Below, piece by piece: positions 24,901-35,204 of a DNA stretch of 64,000 nt. Position 1 is the stretch's first letter; each line of letters opens with the position of its first letter. The stretch spans positions 13,262,287-13,326,286 of the forward strand of contig OU342821.1 in assembly GCA_910591455.2 (NCBI GenBank), read 5' to 3'. The notes under the pieces were generated by a model. The model made no database searches, was not told the origin of the DNA, and worked only from the letters and a program-made list of their open reading frames with translations. The translations under genes and the position numbers were made by a program. This stretch comes from Pholis gunnellus (lineage: Eukaryota > Chordata > Actinopteri > Perciformes > Pholidae).

Positions 24901-26788
24901 AGCCACAGCTCCAGGTAACCTCGATGTAGTCCCTCTGCTCGTTCCACTGGAACCACATGCGGATGCCATCTTCCAGGAAGGTGCTGATGAGACACAGGCG
25001 TGCCAGGTGGGGCAGATACTGTTTGGTTACCCTCAGGAACTGCGCAACAGAGAGAAGGAAGGGAAGAAATGATCGATGAGAAAAAAAAGACGGTGGCTTG
25101 AAGTGTAAAGAACAGTCAAAGGATGGGGTTTGTGAGGCGTTCCTAAGCTTGCTTAACCAAGAAACCCCATTACTGGGTCACCAAGCTGTAACACACAACT
25201 GAATTTCAACAAAAGCTCCCTGAAGACTCCTTTAAATAATAATAATAATAATATTCTGACTCTGCATCACTGCTACAATCCCAAACGCTTCTTGTGTTAT
25301 TATGGAGTTGAAGTACGCTGCATGTTTACACACACAAAAGAAAGAGACCACCATGTGATCTTCTCTCAAACAATTAATGAATGGATCCTTAGATAGTACA
25401 GTGACCCAGTAGGAGGGGCAGCGCCCTGCCCCGCCTACTCAGCAGTCCACATCAGCACTGTGAGACCTTGGCAGCCTATCAGCGTCCACCAACTCCCACT
25501 ACGAGTGCCATGTGGGACATGACTGGACGATGTGGGAGCCAATCCGAACAGGCCCGAGGTCCCTGCAACAGTCTGGAAATAGACCATTTTGGAGCAAGTA
25601 ACATGTACAGGACCCCTGAGCAGAGCTTTTTACAAAGCAAATAAAGCGAGACGTGTCACTTCCCTTTTTCCGAATGCTTTACAATACCCAGCACTCCTGT
25701 TAGGAGAGTACATACCAATTGGTTGATTGGATTAAGCGACAGAAATGGTGCCGTTTTTGACATGTGGAGAGAGTTCAGTCATAGACATGTATAGACAGAA
25801 CTGACTCCAGGACTAACGGCACTCTTCCAAGGATACAGCCAACATTTAAAAAGTCTGTCCAGTCCTGCAAAAGACACAACACCATGAATCCAGACGACAG
25901 TAGCTTTTCAAATGACACAAGGTAACGTTACACAAAAAACAAATATCTGGGGCTTTTTCAACAGTCTACGTTGCAACATGGGGTCACAAGCAGACCTGTA
26001 ATATGATCCTGAAATCTCAGCTTCTCAGTGAATTTCCTGTCGTCACACCGGTACTTGAAAAACCCTCAGAGAGACAGACATAAAAGGCATCTTTGGCATC
26101 TAAAATAAAGTGAAAGTCCAGGTTTTTGGGGGTGAGCTGTGTGGTGGGGCAGCTCTGTCAAGGCCACAAGCAGATACTAAGTTCAGGAAAAAAACAAATG
26201 CTTCTTTTATTTAGAGATACTACGCAACCCTGAGCCACATGCAATGCCAAGCAATTAGGGTGTCGAGACACAAATTGACAAATAGCCGTTAGCCCATAAC
26301 TTGGGAGGATAAGCTGATTTCACAACTGCTGTCTGGGTTACTGTTAGTAAACCAGGTGGACGCAGACGACAAGCTAACTGGTTGGCATAATGATGCCGCC
26401 ATCTATATTTGTACCCGTTATTGTTTGCTAGGTTGGTCGTTCCCAAACAAATGTCAGTTTCACTTTTGTCGGCATGAAATAAATAATGCTAGCTAATCCA
26501 TCTGGAGACACATGACAGCACACAAACCGCTACAATACGTGTCACACAAAAATAAAAACACGAGCAAATTGGTCAAATGTCACGTTAATGCGGTCAGCTA
26601 TCTGTTGTGGGTTTGTAGAAATATAAATTAAAGGCGTCAGAGGAAACACTCTCTCTCTCTACAATCTCAGAGAAACTAGTTAGCAGCTAGCATGCTAACA
26701 GCGGCTAGCGTTAACTAGCCGTGCTAAACATTGAAGTTACCTGGTCCGCCACGTCTTCGGCTGTGTTCATGAGATCCTCCTGTCCCAT
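21959..26788 (-). CDS. surf4: surf4, ER-to-Golgi cargo receptor Surfeit-4
   Basis: A multi-pass ER membrane protein that sorts soluble cargo into COPII carriers (Erv29 family). Six exons: 26788-26741, 25039-24853, 23799-23723, 23629-23586, 23218-23032 and 22225-21959. They sum to 810 nt, 269 aa plus stop, exactly the human length. It starts MGQEDLMNTAEDVADQ; the middle has FLRVTKQYLPHLARLCLIS and [20 protein letters not shown], then hydrophobic segments. The C-terminus MDEKKKEW ends in KKxx, the di-lysine COPI retrieval signal. All junctions are GT-AG and keep phase. The gene lies downstream of surf2 on the same strand, with 2.2 kb between them. A ZNF143-like motif is 160 bp upstream of the ATG. 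Very sure. Confidence 0.97.
24738..24762. repeat. (CA)n microsatellite
   Basis: A CA-dinucleotide run in surf4 intron 2, about 100 bases beyond the end of exon 2. Confidence 0.9.
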
Positions 26789-28981
26789 ATTTGTGTATTA
26801 ATACGCTTTTTAATGGTTAAAGCTCAGCGCAACACAGTTTTAATGTGTTGTTTTGTCGCAGGCTGCACTAAGGACTGCTCCTCCCACCGTTAACGTTATT
26901 TACTTGAAGATTTCCCGACCGCCTGTACGCAGAGAAAAGGCCGCCTCCGCTCCCACAATGCCCCGCGATTAGCCGAGAGAGAGAGACAGAGCCCCCCTAC
27001 ATGGTACTGCAACCGCTGCATGCCACGTATACTGATCCGTCCAGGGGCTTATTTTCGGCGTGTACACATGAAAACAGGCAGAAAACTACAGGTGGTACCG
27101 ACCTGAATTAATTTTTGAAACTATAATTTGGTACACATGTTCATGATCAACCTTGCAAATGCTGTACTCATGCGATCCGTACAGTTTATAGATGGTTGTA
27201 CTTTCGTGACAGATGTGCGTTCCTTGTCTCTTAAATTGTTTAATATTGGGTCTCTTAGTCCTTAAAAGTGACAAAGCCAACACATTTAGTTCACTGTACT
27301 CTACTGAACAGCTCTTTTCATCTAAAAACAAACATATTTCACATATCTTTTGTCATTTGAAGTATACGTTTTTTTAAATTTATAATTCTTGACTACTTGC
27401 ATTTTCTTTTCTCTTACTGTGTTTGTTGTTATGCACCATTATATTAACGCACCTTCTTTATTATGTGTGTAACCAACTTGACAATAAACCTGGTTGTCAA
27501 GCATTCAAATTATGATTATTATGAATATATCAGAATTTGAATGTGTAAATGAATGAACAAATAGATGCCAGTCCTTTTCACACAGTAGGAAGCAGCTGTA
27601 GCCTTTAAACACAGAAACTTAATGCTCACACTTTGTTTAATTTCTACAACTTGCCAAAAAAATCAATAGATGAATAATAACTTTACGGAAAACCATAAGT
27701 GTCTTGGTAACGTGTTGGGGAAGCGTCATTTCTCTGACACTCTGGAGGTGAGAACAAGATGTTCCCTCATTCGGGGTTTTGATGATGATGATGATGGTAA
27801 TCACTGTCTAACACGTCTGTTCCCAAATCCCCATACTTAAGGTGTACAGTTGAAATTATGTGAATATAAAAGCCACAGCATACATTTCAAATCATTTTCA
27901 TTCTCAACCTGTTGATTAGTGCATCGTCTTTTTGGTAGAGAGAGAACTCCTTTTGTCGTCTGCAGAGGTCAAATCACTTTATCAATTTAACTTATTTTTA
28001 GTTTATTAACTTTTTGCCTTCAGCTAATTAAAAAAGCCTCGTAGCTTACTCAGAGATATTTGGCTGCTGGTGATGATATTGGTGTGAAGATGATATGTGA
28101 AGGGAAAATGGGATGGAGGTGTAAAAAGAGGCCTCATGGCTTGTTAACTGTGGAGCCCGAAGACACAGAACAAGTCTTTAAACGTGTGTACGCCGCGGTT
28201 GGCCAAGCAGAAGAACAGTAATGATATATGCTGAATGTTTTTCTCAGACGGAATCTGTCCATCCTGGGTGAAAACGTTTACTGTCGCATTGGAAGAGCCG
28301 TTATCATAAAAGCCTCTTGACAGTCCCGTCAAGAAGCTGCCATCATTTCTGATATAGCTGTGAAAACTGTTTGCCAGCCACATCAGCAGCAGTTACCTAC
28401 TGCAGCAGAGTCGGGTGGTTGTTTTTCATGCTGTACCTTCAGCTACTATATAATCTATCAGTATGGACTAGATAGTCCTGTGTGAGAAATGTCTACACCC
28501 CATAAGTAATTATGTATGCAATAGATATACTAAATGTAGATGCATGTCAGGCTACATTTCTTTCTTGTAAAATTGACAAATTAAAAAATGTTTTTGTATA
28601 AATAGTACTTCTCTTGACATAGTTTCCGTTTGTAAAGGTCTGTCTTACTTTTTATCCATTTTATGCTTATTATGGTAAAAAAACAACCAAAAAAACAACA
28701 ATGTTTGCAGATCCAAATTGAGTTGTATTTTATACTCGCACACATGGACAAACCAGACAATACTTATCCAGTCAACGTTATGTCACATAAACCAGCCTCT
28801 TTGGAACATTGTAACATCACAACTTGGCAAACTGACAATCTTTCATATGCTGAATATATGAAAACTCTACTGGATGTTCACCAGGTCAGGCTGGCTCAGA
28901 CAGGAATACTACTCCAAACTAGAAGTTGCTCTCTGACAAATTACCAGTTATAAAAATACTGTATGAATGCGGCTTTGCTTT
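26789..28981. other. surf4 promoter, intergenic, probable surf2 3' UTR
   Basis: The part next to 26789 is the surf4 5' region. The part next to 28981 is downstream of the surf2 stop. Between them is AT-rich DNA with a (GATGAT)-type run near 27780-27797 and a 79-codon minus-strand ORF (28383-28144) that I cannot assign. Confidence 0.6.
26950..26967 (+). promoter_or_regulatory. ZNF143/SBS-like motif in surf4 promoter
   Basis: CTCCCACAATGCCCCGCG matches the core of the ZNF143 (Staf) site (CCCA-N-AATGC-N-YGCG) and lies about 160 bp upstream of the surf4 ATG, in a GC-rich, CpG-containing stretch. Function inferred from motif and position only. Confidence 0.5.
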
Positions 28982-30723
28982 TTACTTTCCATTTGCAATT
29001 CTTTCGTGTCTCTTACGCCCTGATTTCCAGTTGCTTTTTCTGAATTTCTTCTGTAAACCACCGCCCTGTACCTGAAAGACATAAATATGATATATGTCAG
29101 TCATGGAAATATACGTTTCATAGGTGCCATCTATTTTCATCGATTCCACATGAAAAATGTGATTTCATATTAATACAGACCTTCTTCCGTTTCTGCTGCA
29201 CCTGCTTATCCACCTCCATTTCCTCCTCTTCATCTGTCTTGAAGTCATCTTCCTCCACCTTTCCGTCATCCGCCATGCTTTCTTCAGCCTCACTTTTTAC
29301 AGTGAACATAGTCGCTGTGGAAACACATGGCACAGTAAAATCAAGCTGCTTTTCTACAAGTAACTCTTCTGACGGATAAATTCACTTGGTTTTGCCCGGA
29401 GCGAACCATCATGACATGCAGTCGAGACATAATAAAAAGTGCACAGAGATGTCTGCAGTGTGTGTGCTTGGGATACTGACCAGGGTAGAGGTCACTCATG
29501 CTGTCTTCTGAGTCGCTGTGGCCCTCGTCGCTGGATGAGGGTTCCCACGAGTTACTCCCCTGTTTTGAGGGCTTCCCCCGACTGACCTCTTCTCTGGGCT
29601 CTTTGTGCCTTTTCTGTTTCAGTCTGGCTGGAACGAAATCTATCCCTTGCTTCACACACTCTTCATCTAGAGCAGGAATGAGACAGTCGTGTCAGGGATC
29701 GAGTTGACAGTGTGAATTGTCCAACATATCTGCGGTGGACATGGACTGCATCGTGATAATACTGATGGAACATTGTAAGGGTTTCCGATCTGGGTGATAA
29801 AACAACCGTATAGCTTCATGAAGACTGCTGTTAAGTAATATTATCATGGAGAAAAAAAAAGAACTGAAGCAATACTACATGTCCATCGGTATGAAATCAA
29901 ATCTATGTGACTTGATAACTTTTAAAAAAAATAAATCAGAAAATATGTTTGAAAATGTTCAGCCGGAGCTGAAACCATGGATATAACATTATTTAATCAA
30001 CAGATATACACGAGATAGCTATGATTTCCTTCCTGAATGGTGAGTATCACACACAAAGTCCATGTGATTTGGGCCTTAGGTAGTAAAAAAAACCAAAAAC
30101 AAAGTGCCATGCATGTAGAATAAGAAATGCACTGACATTTGGAGAGGGCCTTCTTGAAGCGTTTCCCGTTGACATGTCTCAGGACATGATGTGGCTGCCG
30201 GTTGAGGTGTCTGAGGGTCAGCTTACAGAAGAGCTGCTTGCTGGAAAACAGACAAGAGACAATTACACAAGTTCAGACTAGCTTCACACATTCAGCCCAT
30301 TGTGTCATTTCCTGAACAAGCATCGCAAGTGAGATAAGGAAGGTGTCTCTCATGCAAAGTGAGAGTCTCCTTACGGTTGTTTCGAGCTTGGCACAACGTG
30401 AGGTTCATACTGGCTGTAGTTGAACTCTGCTGCTACACTCAGTTTCTCATATTTCTTCCCTTTAGTGAAATTCTGTAGCTCCGCCAGGTTGCATGGAAGC
30501 TCGTGGCCATTCAGAGTACATTTGATCTGAAAATGAAAACAAACAATTTAGATGACCATGTAGCCAGTACGTGGCTCGCGTGATAAACTAGCAATACGGC
30601 TAGCACAACAGTGCGTTTCGTGTAATGTGATGTTTTTAGCTCGCTGACCCTTTTGTCGTCTGTAAGCTGGAGAAAAGGGTGGTTACGAAGAAATGCGTTG
30701 AGGTCAGCGGGTAATTCGTCCAT
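28982..30723 (-). CDS. surf2: surf2, Surfeit locus protein 2
   Basis: SURF2 is a small basic/acidic nuclear protein, reported to act around the nucleolus and 5S RNP; mechanism not readable here. Six exons: 30723-30649, 30526-30375, 30240-30137, 29666-29481, 29314-29181 and 29071-28982; 741 nt, 246 aa plus stop (human about 256). The N-terminus MDELPADLNAFLRNHP parallels human MSELPGDVRAFLREHP, which fixes the start although an in-frame Met exists 40 codons upstream. Conserved blocks: CTLNGHELPCNLAELQ, KQLFCKLTLRHLNRQPHHV, SWEPSSSDEGHSDSEDSMSD, an acidic stretch DDFKTDEEEEME and a basic C-terminus ending ERIANGK. The first donor (GTCAGC) is weak. Divergent from bbln, 849 bp between starts. Sure. 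Confidence 0.95.
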
Positions 30724-31571
30724 TGCGTAAAAACACTTCAAAATAGACTTTTCAGTGTGTTGATCAGGCCCATCCGTACAGGAAATGACTACACGTGGGT
30801 CGTTGGCGCAGACTCTGTTGCATGATATGTTAGCGCCATCCACCGACCAAAGGAAGGAAGGTCAGTTTAAACGAAATGTTCAAACAACACCCCGAGTAAC
30901 GTTAAAGCTTGGGGTTTACAGTAATGCTCACAGGGAAACTAATTAACTAAGTAGCAAACTAGTATTATATAACTGAATACAATACATCTGCTGCTATAGC
31001 ACAGACCCGTCAATGCATGCGGTATCTGACGCTATTGTGACAATAAACTGAGTAAGTTCAAGTGACGATAGAGTGCAAAAATAAACTTTAATTGGTTTAT
31101 GTCAGGCGCTGACAAGTCAGCTGACTGACATCAGCTGACAGCTCGGAATTAGAGATCAGAAAAACTACAGAAGGCCCACTCTGGTCGTGTTTTCAGGACT
31201 TTCACTTAAAATGAAAATGTTAACTATATCTGAAAAAAGAGCATTAGTAGTAGTAACATAAACCAACGTTTTGAAGATTATTTGAGGTGTAGGATTTAGG
31301 ATATGTTCACCACTACCCGTCGTGATTTCTGTACAGAGTGACTGCTCTTCTCACTATCAGACATATCTTTGCTGATCATTTAAAGTCACGCCCACATATT
31401 TCCCAGGATGCACCACTTCAGTAAACAAACACCTGACGTTAACCAATGACAACAAGTCAAGCTAGCTAGCTAGCTAGCACCGTTGGAGACTTCCTCTTTG
31501 AGTCTGTAGATTTGTCCAAACTGTCTGAAAAATAACCTTTAAGTAGATATTTAATATTGAGTTTGTTGATC
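30724..31571. promoter_or_regulatory. divergent surf2/bbln intergenic promoter region
   Basis: An 848-bp stretch between the start codons of two diverging genes. It contains ACCAATGAC (CCAAT core, about 31441), a ZNF143-like TTTCCCAGGATGCACC (31398-31413), and an AGCTAGCTAGCTAGCTAGC run at about 31461-31479. Transcription start sites are not visible. Shared promoter use is inferred from geometry. Confidence 0.55.
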
Positions 31572-32559
31572 ATGTCTGGACCAAATGGAGATCCAAACAT
31601 CTCAATGGACGATGGTATTATCAGCGACGAAGATGAGTTCGAGGACGAAGGTATAATGCGCTAATGTGTATAACGTAAATTATAATAGTAACGTTATTAC
31701 AGTGAGATCCTCTTGCGATCAGATTCAGTGTGCTAGTTTAGTAATGTTTGGTCAGTAAAGTCACAATCCAGAAGCAGTATGTTAGAGCATCACACCTTGA
31801 CTTCATGTCACATGACACTGACTTTGAGTTAATTTGAATTTCTGAATGAAATGTTACATTTAAGATTATGCGTATATTGTATATCTGCCCTAGTAATAAT
31901 ATAACAGGCACAAGTAATTGTGGAGTGTATTCAAGATTTATCTCCTAACAATTCTGTTTTTCTGCGTTTCACCTTGAGATCCTTGTTCAAATCCTCAAAT
32001 TCTTGATTTAAGTAACTTCTGTAGAAATTAGACGTTAATTCTTTTTCGAAATGCTGATGTATCAGCAAGCTTCTGTATGCTTTTAACGGCCTTAAAAATC
32101 AGTATTAGTCCACTTGTGTTATTTTTAAATACACATATGCAGTAATATCTTAACATGGGTTAAATCAACTCTAATTTTGAGATGTCATGCTTGAGACACA
32201 TGAGGATACAATTTATGTTTACAATCAGCACTGAAGACTAGAAACGCTTTACTCTGCAAGAAAAGCTTTTTACTCTGCCTGACAGAAATGACTGATCTCT
32301 CTGCTGCATATCCACAGAGTACGAAGCCATCAACTCCACGCTCGATCAGATTAACTCCTATCTCGATGACCTGGAGGATCGGAATGATTCGCTTAATGGA
32401 AAACTGCACGAACTATTGGAGTCAAACCGGGAAGCCAGGCTGGAGTTCAGGACCCAACTGCTCGGCTCCCAGACTCAGGAGCAGCCTTGTCCTGCAGACG
32501 GGGATTCCTCCGCCTCCAGCAAGGAAGACCTGAATAAAGACGATGGGGACTGCAAATGA
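31572..32559 (+). CDS. bbln: bbln (C9orf16), bublin coiled-coil protein
   Basis: Two exons, 31572-31650 and 32318-32559, joined within a Glu codon, give 106 aa. The protein begins MSGPNGD as in human BBLN, has an acidic linker (ISDEDEFEDE), then the conserved coiled coil EYEAINSTLDQINSYLDDLE...ELLESNREARLEF. In other animals bublin associates with intermediate filaments. Here it is about 23 residues longer than the 83-aa human protein, mainly from an Asp/Ser/Lys-rich tail ending DDGDCK. Neighbours match human 9q34: divergent from surf2, then ciz1 converging from the right. Sure of identity; role by homology only. Confidence 0.93.
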
Positions 32560-33231
32560 GTGATGAGGGGGGGCTGAGTTAATCAAAATACAGGGATGGA
32601 AATATTTAGATGACTCAACTTGATCTGCAGTTATTAATGCCTATCTGATTCTTCTTCCTCTTCTCCATCAGCAGATGTGACCTCATGTTTTTCTCCTTTT
32701 GTTGAACTGTGATGTGCTGATGTTTGGATCCTAAAGCAGATTGAAGTCTCTAGCAGCTTCTTACACAAGCTGCACACCACCTGGGACCATTACAGTGAAA
32801 TCTAAGTCGCATATGTTGATTGTGAATCTGTGACCCTATAGTTCCAAGTGCGACATCATGAGAGCAAATTGTAAAGCCAGGATGAAATGAGACATTTAAT
32901 AACAATGACCTATATAACATTCCTCGAGAGTGGACCATGATCTTAAGAATCTGTCGAACTTCTTTGTAGTGTGCTGATCCGTTTGGTGTCGACGTTCAGC
33001 TTTGTAATAGCTGTAGCCTCTGTTAGTCTCTGTTCCTGTTTGATTCATCCCAAAAAGTAAATGTGCAATACTACAGATGTCTACTAGTGTATTAGGTTTG
33101 ATCTGCAGCATGACTTTAAATCTTGTTTATTAACCAGTTGAGGATAAGTGAGCCGATACGTGTTTGTGTAAGTTAAAATGAACTCAATCAAGTGTGGGAA
33201 TTATCAGACATTTTAATATAAATTAAAATGA

Positions 33232-33262
<31 letters not shown>

Positions 33263-33265
33263 AAA
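33232..33265. repeat. C21-A13 homopolymer block
   Basis: Twenty-one C followed directly by thirteen A, downstream of bbln. Likely length-variable. Confidence 0.9.
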
Positions 33266-33351
33266 CAGAAAACAAAAATCCCAAAATACATACAACTTCC
33301 AGCAGTTAGAAAACAACACCTGTTTGTTCATCTCAATGTAGTCAGTAGCTG

Positions 33352-33357
33352 AATAAA
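33352..33357 (+). terminator. candidate bbln polyadenylation signal AATAAA
   Basis: An AATAAA hexamer about 790 bases beyond the bbln stop, on the coding strand. An ATTAAA variant occurs earlier at 33222-33227, just before a C/A homopolymer block. Which, if either, is used cannot be told from sequence. Confidence 0.3.
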
Positions 33358-35204
33358 AATACAATAAGAAACATACAGCTTTGTTTACGTGTCCTCTTTG
33401 CTCTCCTCTGCTCTCAAAGTAGCTTCACGTCCTCGTTCCCTTCAGACAGAACGTGACGCGGTACTAATCACGTGACCGTCGCCACTCTTGAGTTTCCACA
33501 TGCATCCGCCAACCACTTGTGTGGTTTAAAATATCCTTCTCTAGTATGGAGGAATGAAATGTGTCCAGAACAGCACACCGGCCTTGTGGCTGCTGAAATG
33601 TTGGAACTATAGATCTGCGTTTGTAGAATCTGTGACCAAGATAATCTACTGTGTGAGACTGCTGAGTCAGCCTCGGATTCCATTTATCCAGTGTATATAG
33701 CAAACTAAACATTAAGAAGAAAAGAAAAACACACAATGGTCAATTTGAAGAAACAAGCAACTACCACTAAGAGCATCGTCAGTCAATGAAAATTAAAGCA
33801 ACTTTTTTTTTTTTAAATATACCTGCCTTGATTGACAAGCTTTCAAATTTCAAAACAAGAAAAATGCACACGATGCAGCTTTTTGCGCTGAATATCATTT
33901 TAGTTTAACATTATAATGAATACAAGGGTTTCTTTTCCATTGTGCGCAGATGTAAAAGTGTTTTTTTTTAGACATTTTGCTGCTCAACACTATATTCAGC
34001 TCCTACAGTTCGAATCCAAAACACATTTTAAACATTTAATTATACAAAAAAAAAAAAAAGTCCAATTGCTGGCTATCTTTCAGTGAGAAGGCCACAACTA
34101 TTGTGCACCAAACACGACATCAACTGGAACCCAAAAATGTCCAAAAATGAAACGGATAATGAGATGCCTTTGAACAGAGCTGAGATCAGCATTTCTGAAC
34201 ACTCGAGCCAAAGTCCCCTCCGAAAACTTCCTTTAAACCAGCTGCTCTAATACTTCAATCGGTCTCATTCTACATCTCAGCTCGCTAAAAGCATGTGCTA
34301 ATGTAAGCAATGTTGAAAATGTCTCCACGTGTAGGTGACATTACGTTAATGATCGTTCATCTAGCTAGCTAGAGAATTAGCAAATCTGACAATCAGCAAT
34401 CTGATCCTTGAGGACACCAGGGTGGGCTTTGTGGGGAGCCAGTTGCACAGACCAGTAGATAGAAGATCTAAGCAAATTCCAGCTATCTAATAGTTAATTA
34501 GTATCATAGAAAGTAATAACCAGATTTTCAATTGCAGATGGGGGTAACCTAAAAATAATAATATGGATTTCTCATATTTCCCTTTTTCTTGCGTGTTTAC
34601 AAACCTCATGTCATACTACACCCTAAATACTGTATGAATTAAATCTGAATTTAGCTTCTATAATTTTACATCAGTGTGACCCAATCCCATTCTACTTGAA
34701 TACAGTATTATTGTGGTGGTGTACTGCTTTAAAAAAAAAAATAATTAAAAGAAAATGTTATTTTAGGCAACATTAATGCAGTTTTTACGAATTAGTACAA
34801 ATTGGATGGACATGGTTTGTTGTGAGCTACATCTACTTATGTTACAATGATGTCATTCTAAAGGTGAGGCTGGAGATCATACAACTCAAGATCAACACTT
34901 CTCTCACCGGGAGCCATTATTAATATACTTACCCCCCCCATCACTGATTCAACATGTACGCGACAGCCGGCTGGTGTTAAATTTCCCACCCTGGGAGAGC
35001 ATCAAATAAGAAGTTCTGTTACACCGTGATGTACCATCGCTCTTCCTATTTGTTGGTGTGTGTGTGTGTGTGCGCGCTTAGTTCAGACTTTCCAACATGG
35101 AGAGAGGCAGGGCTGTTCACTTCTTGGTTTCATGAAAGCACCTCTTTGAATATCGACACATCCTGTCCTAAGGGTTCCCACTCTTTCCACATCTCATCTC
35201 TGAC

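Larger units (their letters stand above)
32560..35204. other. bbln/ciz1 convergent 3' region
   Basis: This stretch lies between the stop codons of two converging genes and must hold both 3' UTRs. It is AT-rich with short homopolymers, including the C21-A13 block. No further gene recognised; a ciz1 polyadenylation signal could not be chosen with confidence. Confidence 0.6.

Noticed and set aside
30724..30843. Upstream in-frame Met for surf2
   Set aside because: The extra 40 residues have no counterpart in human SURF2, whose N-terminus aligns from the Met at 30723.
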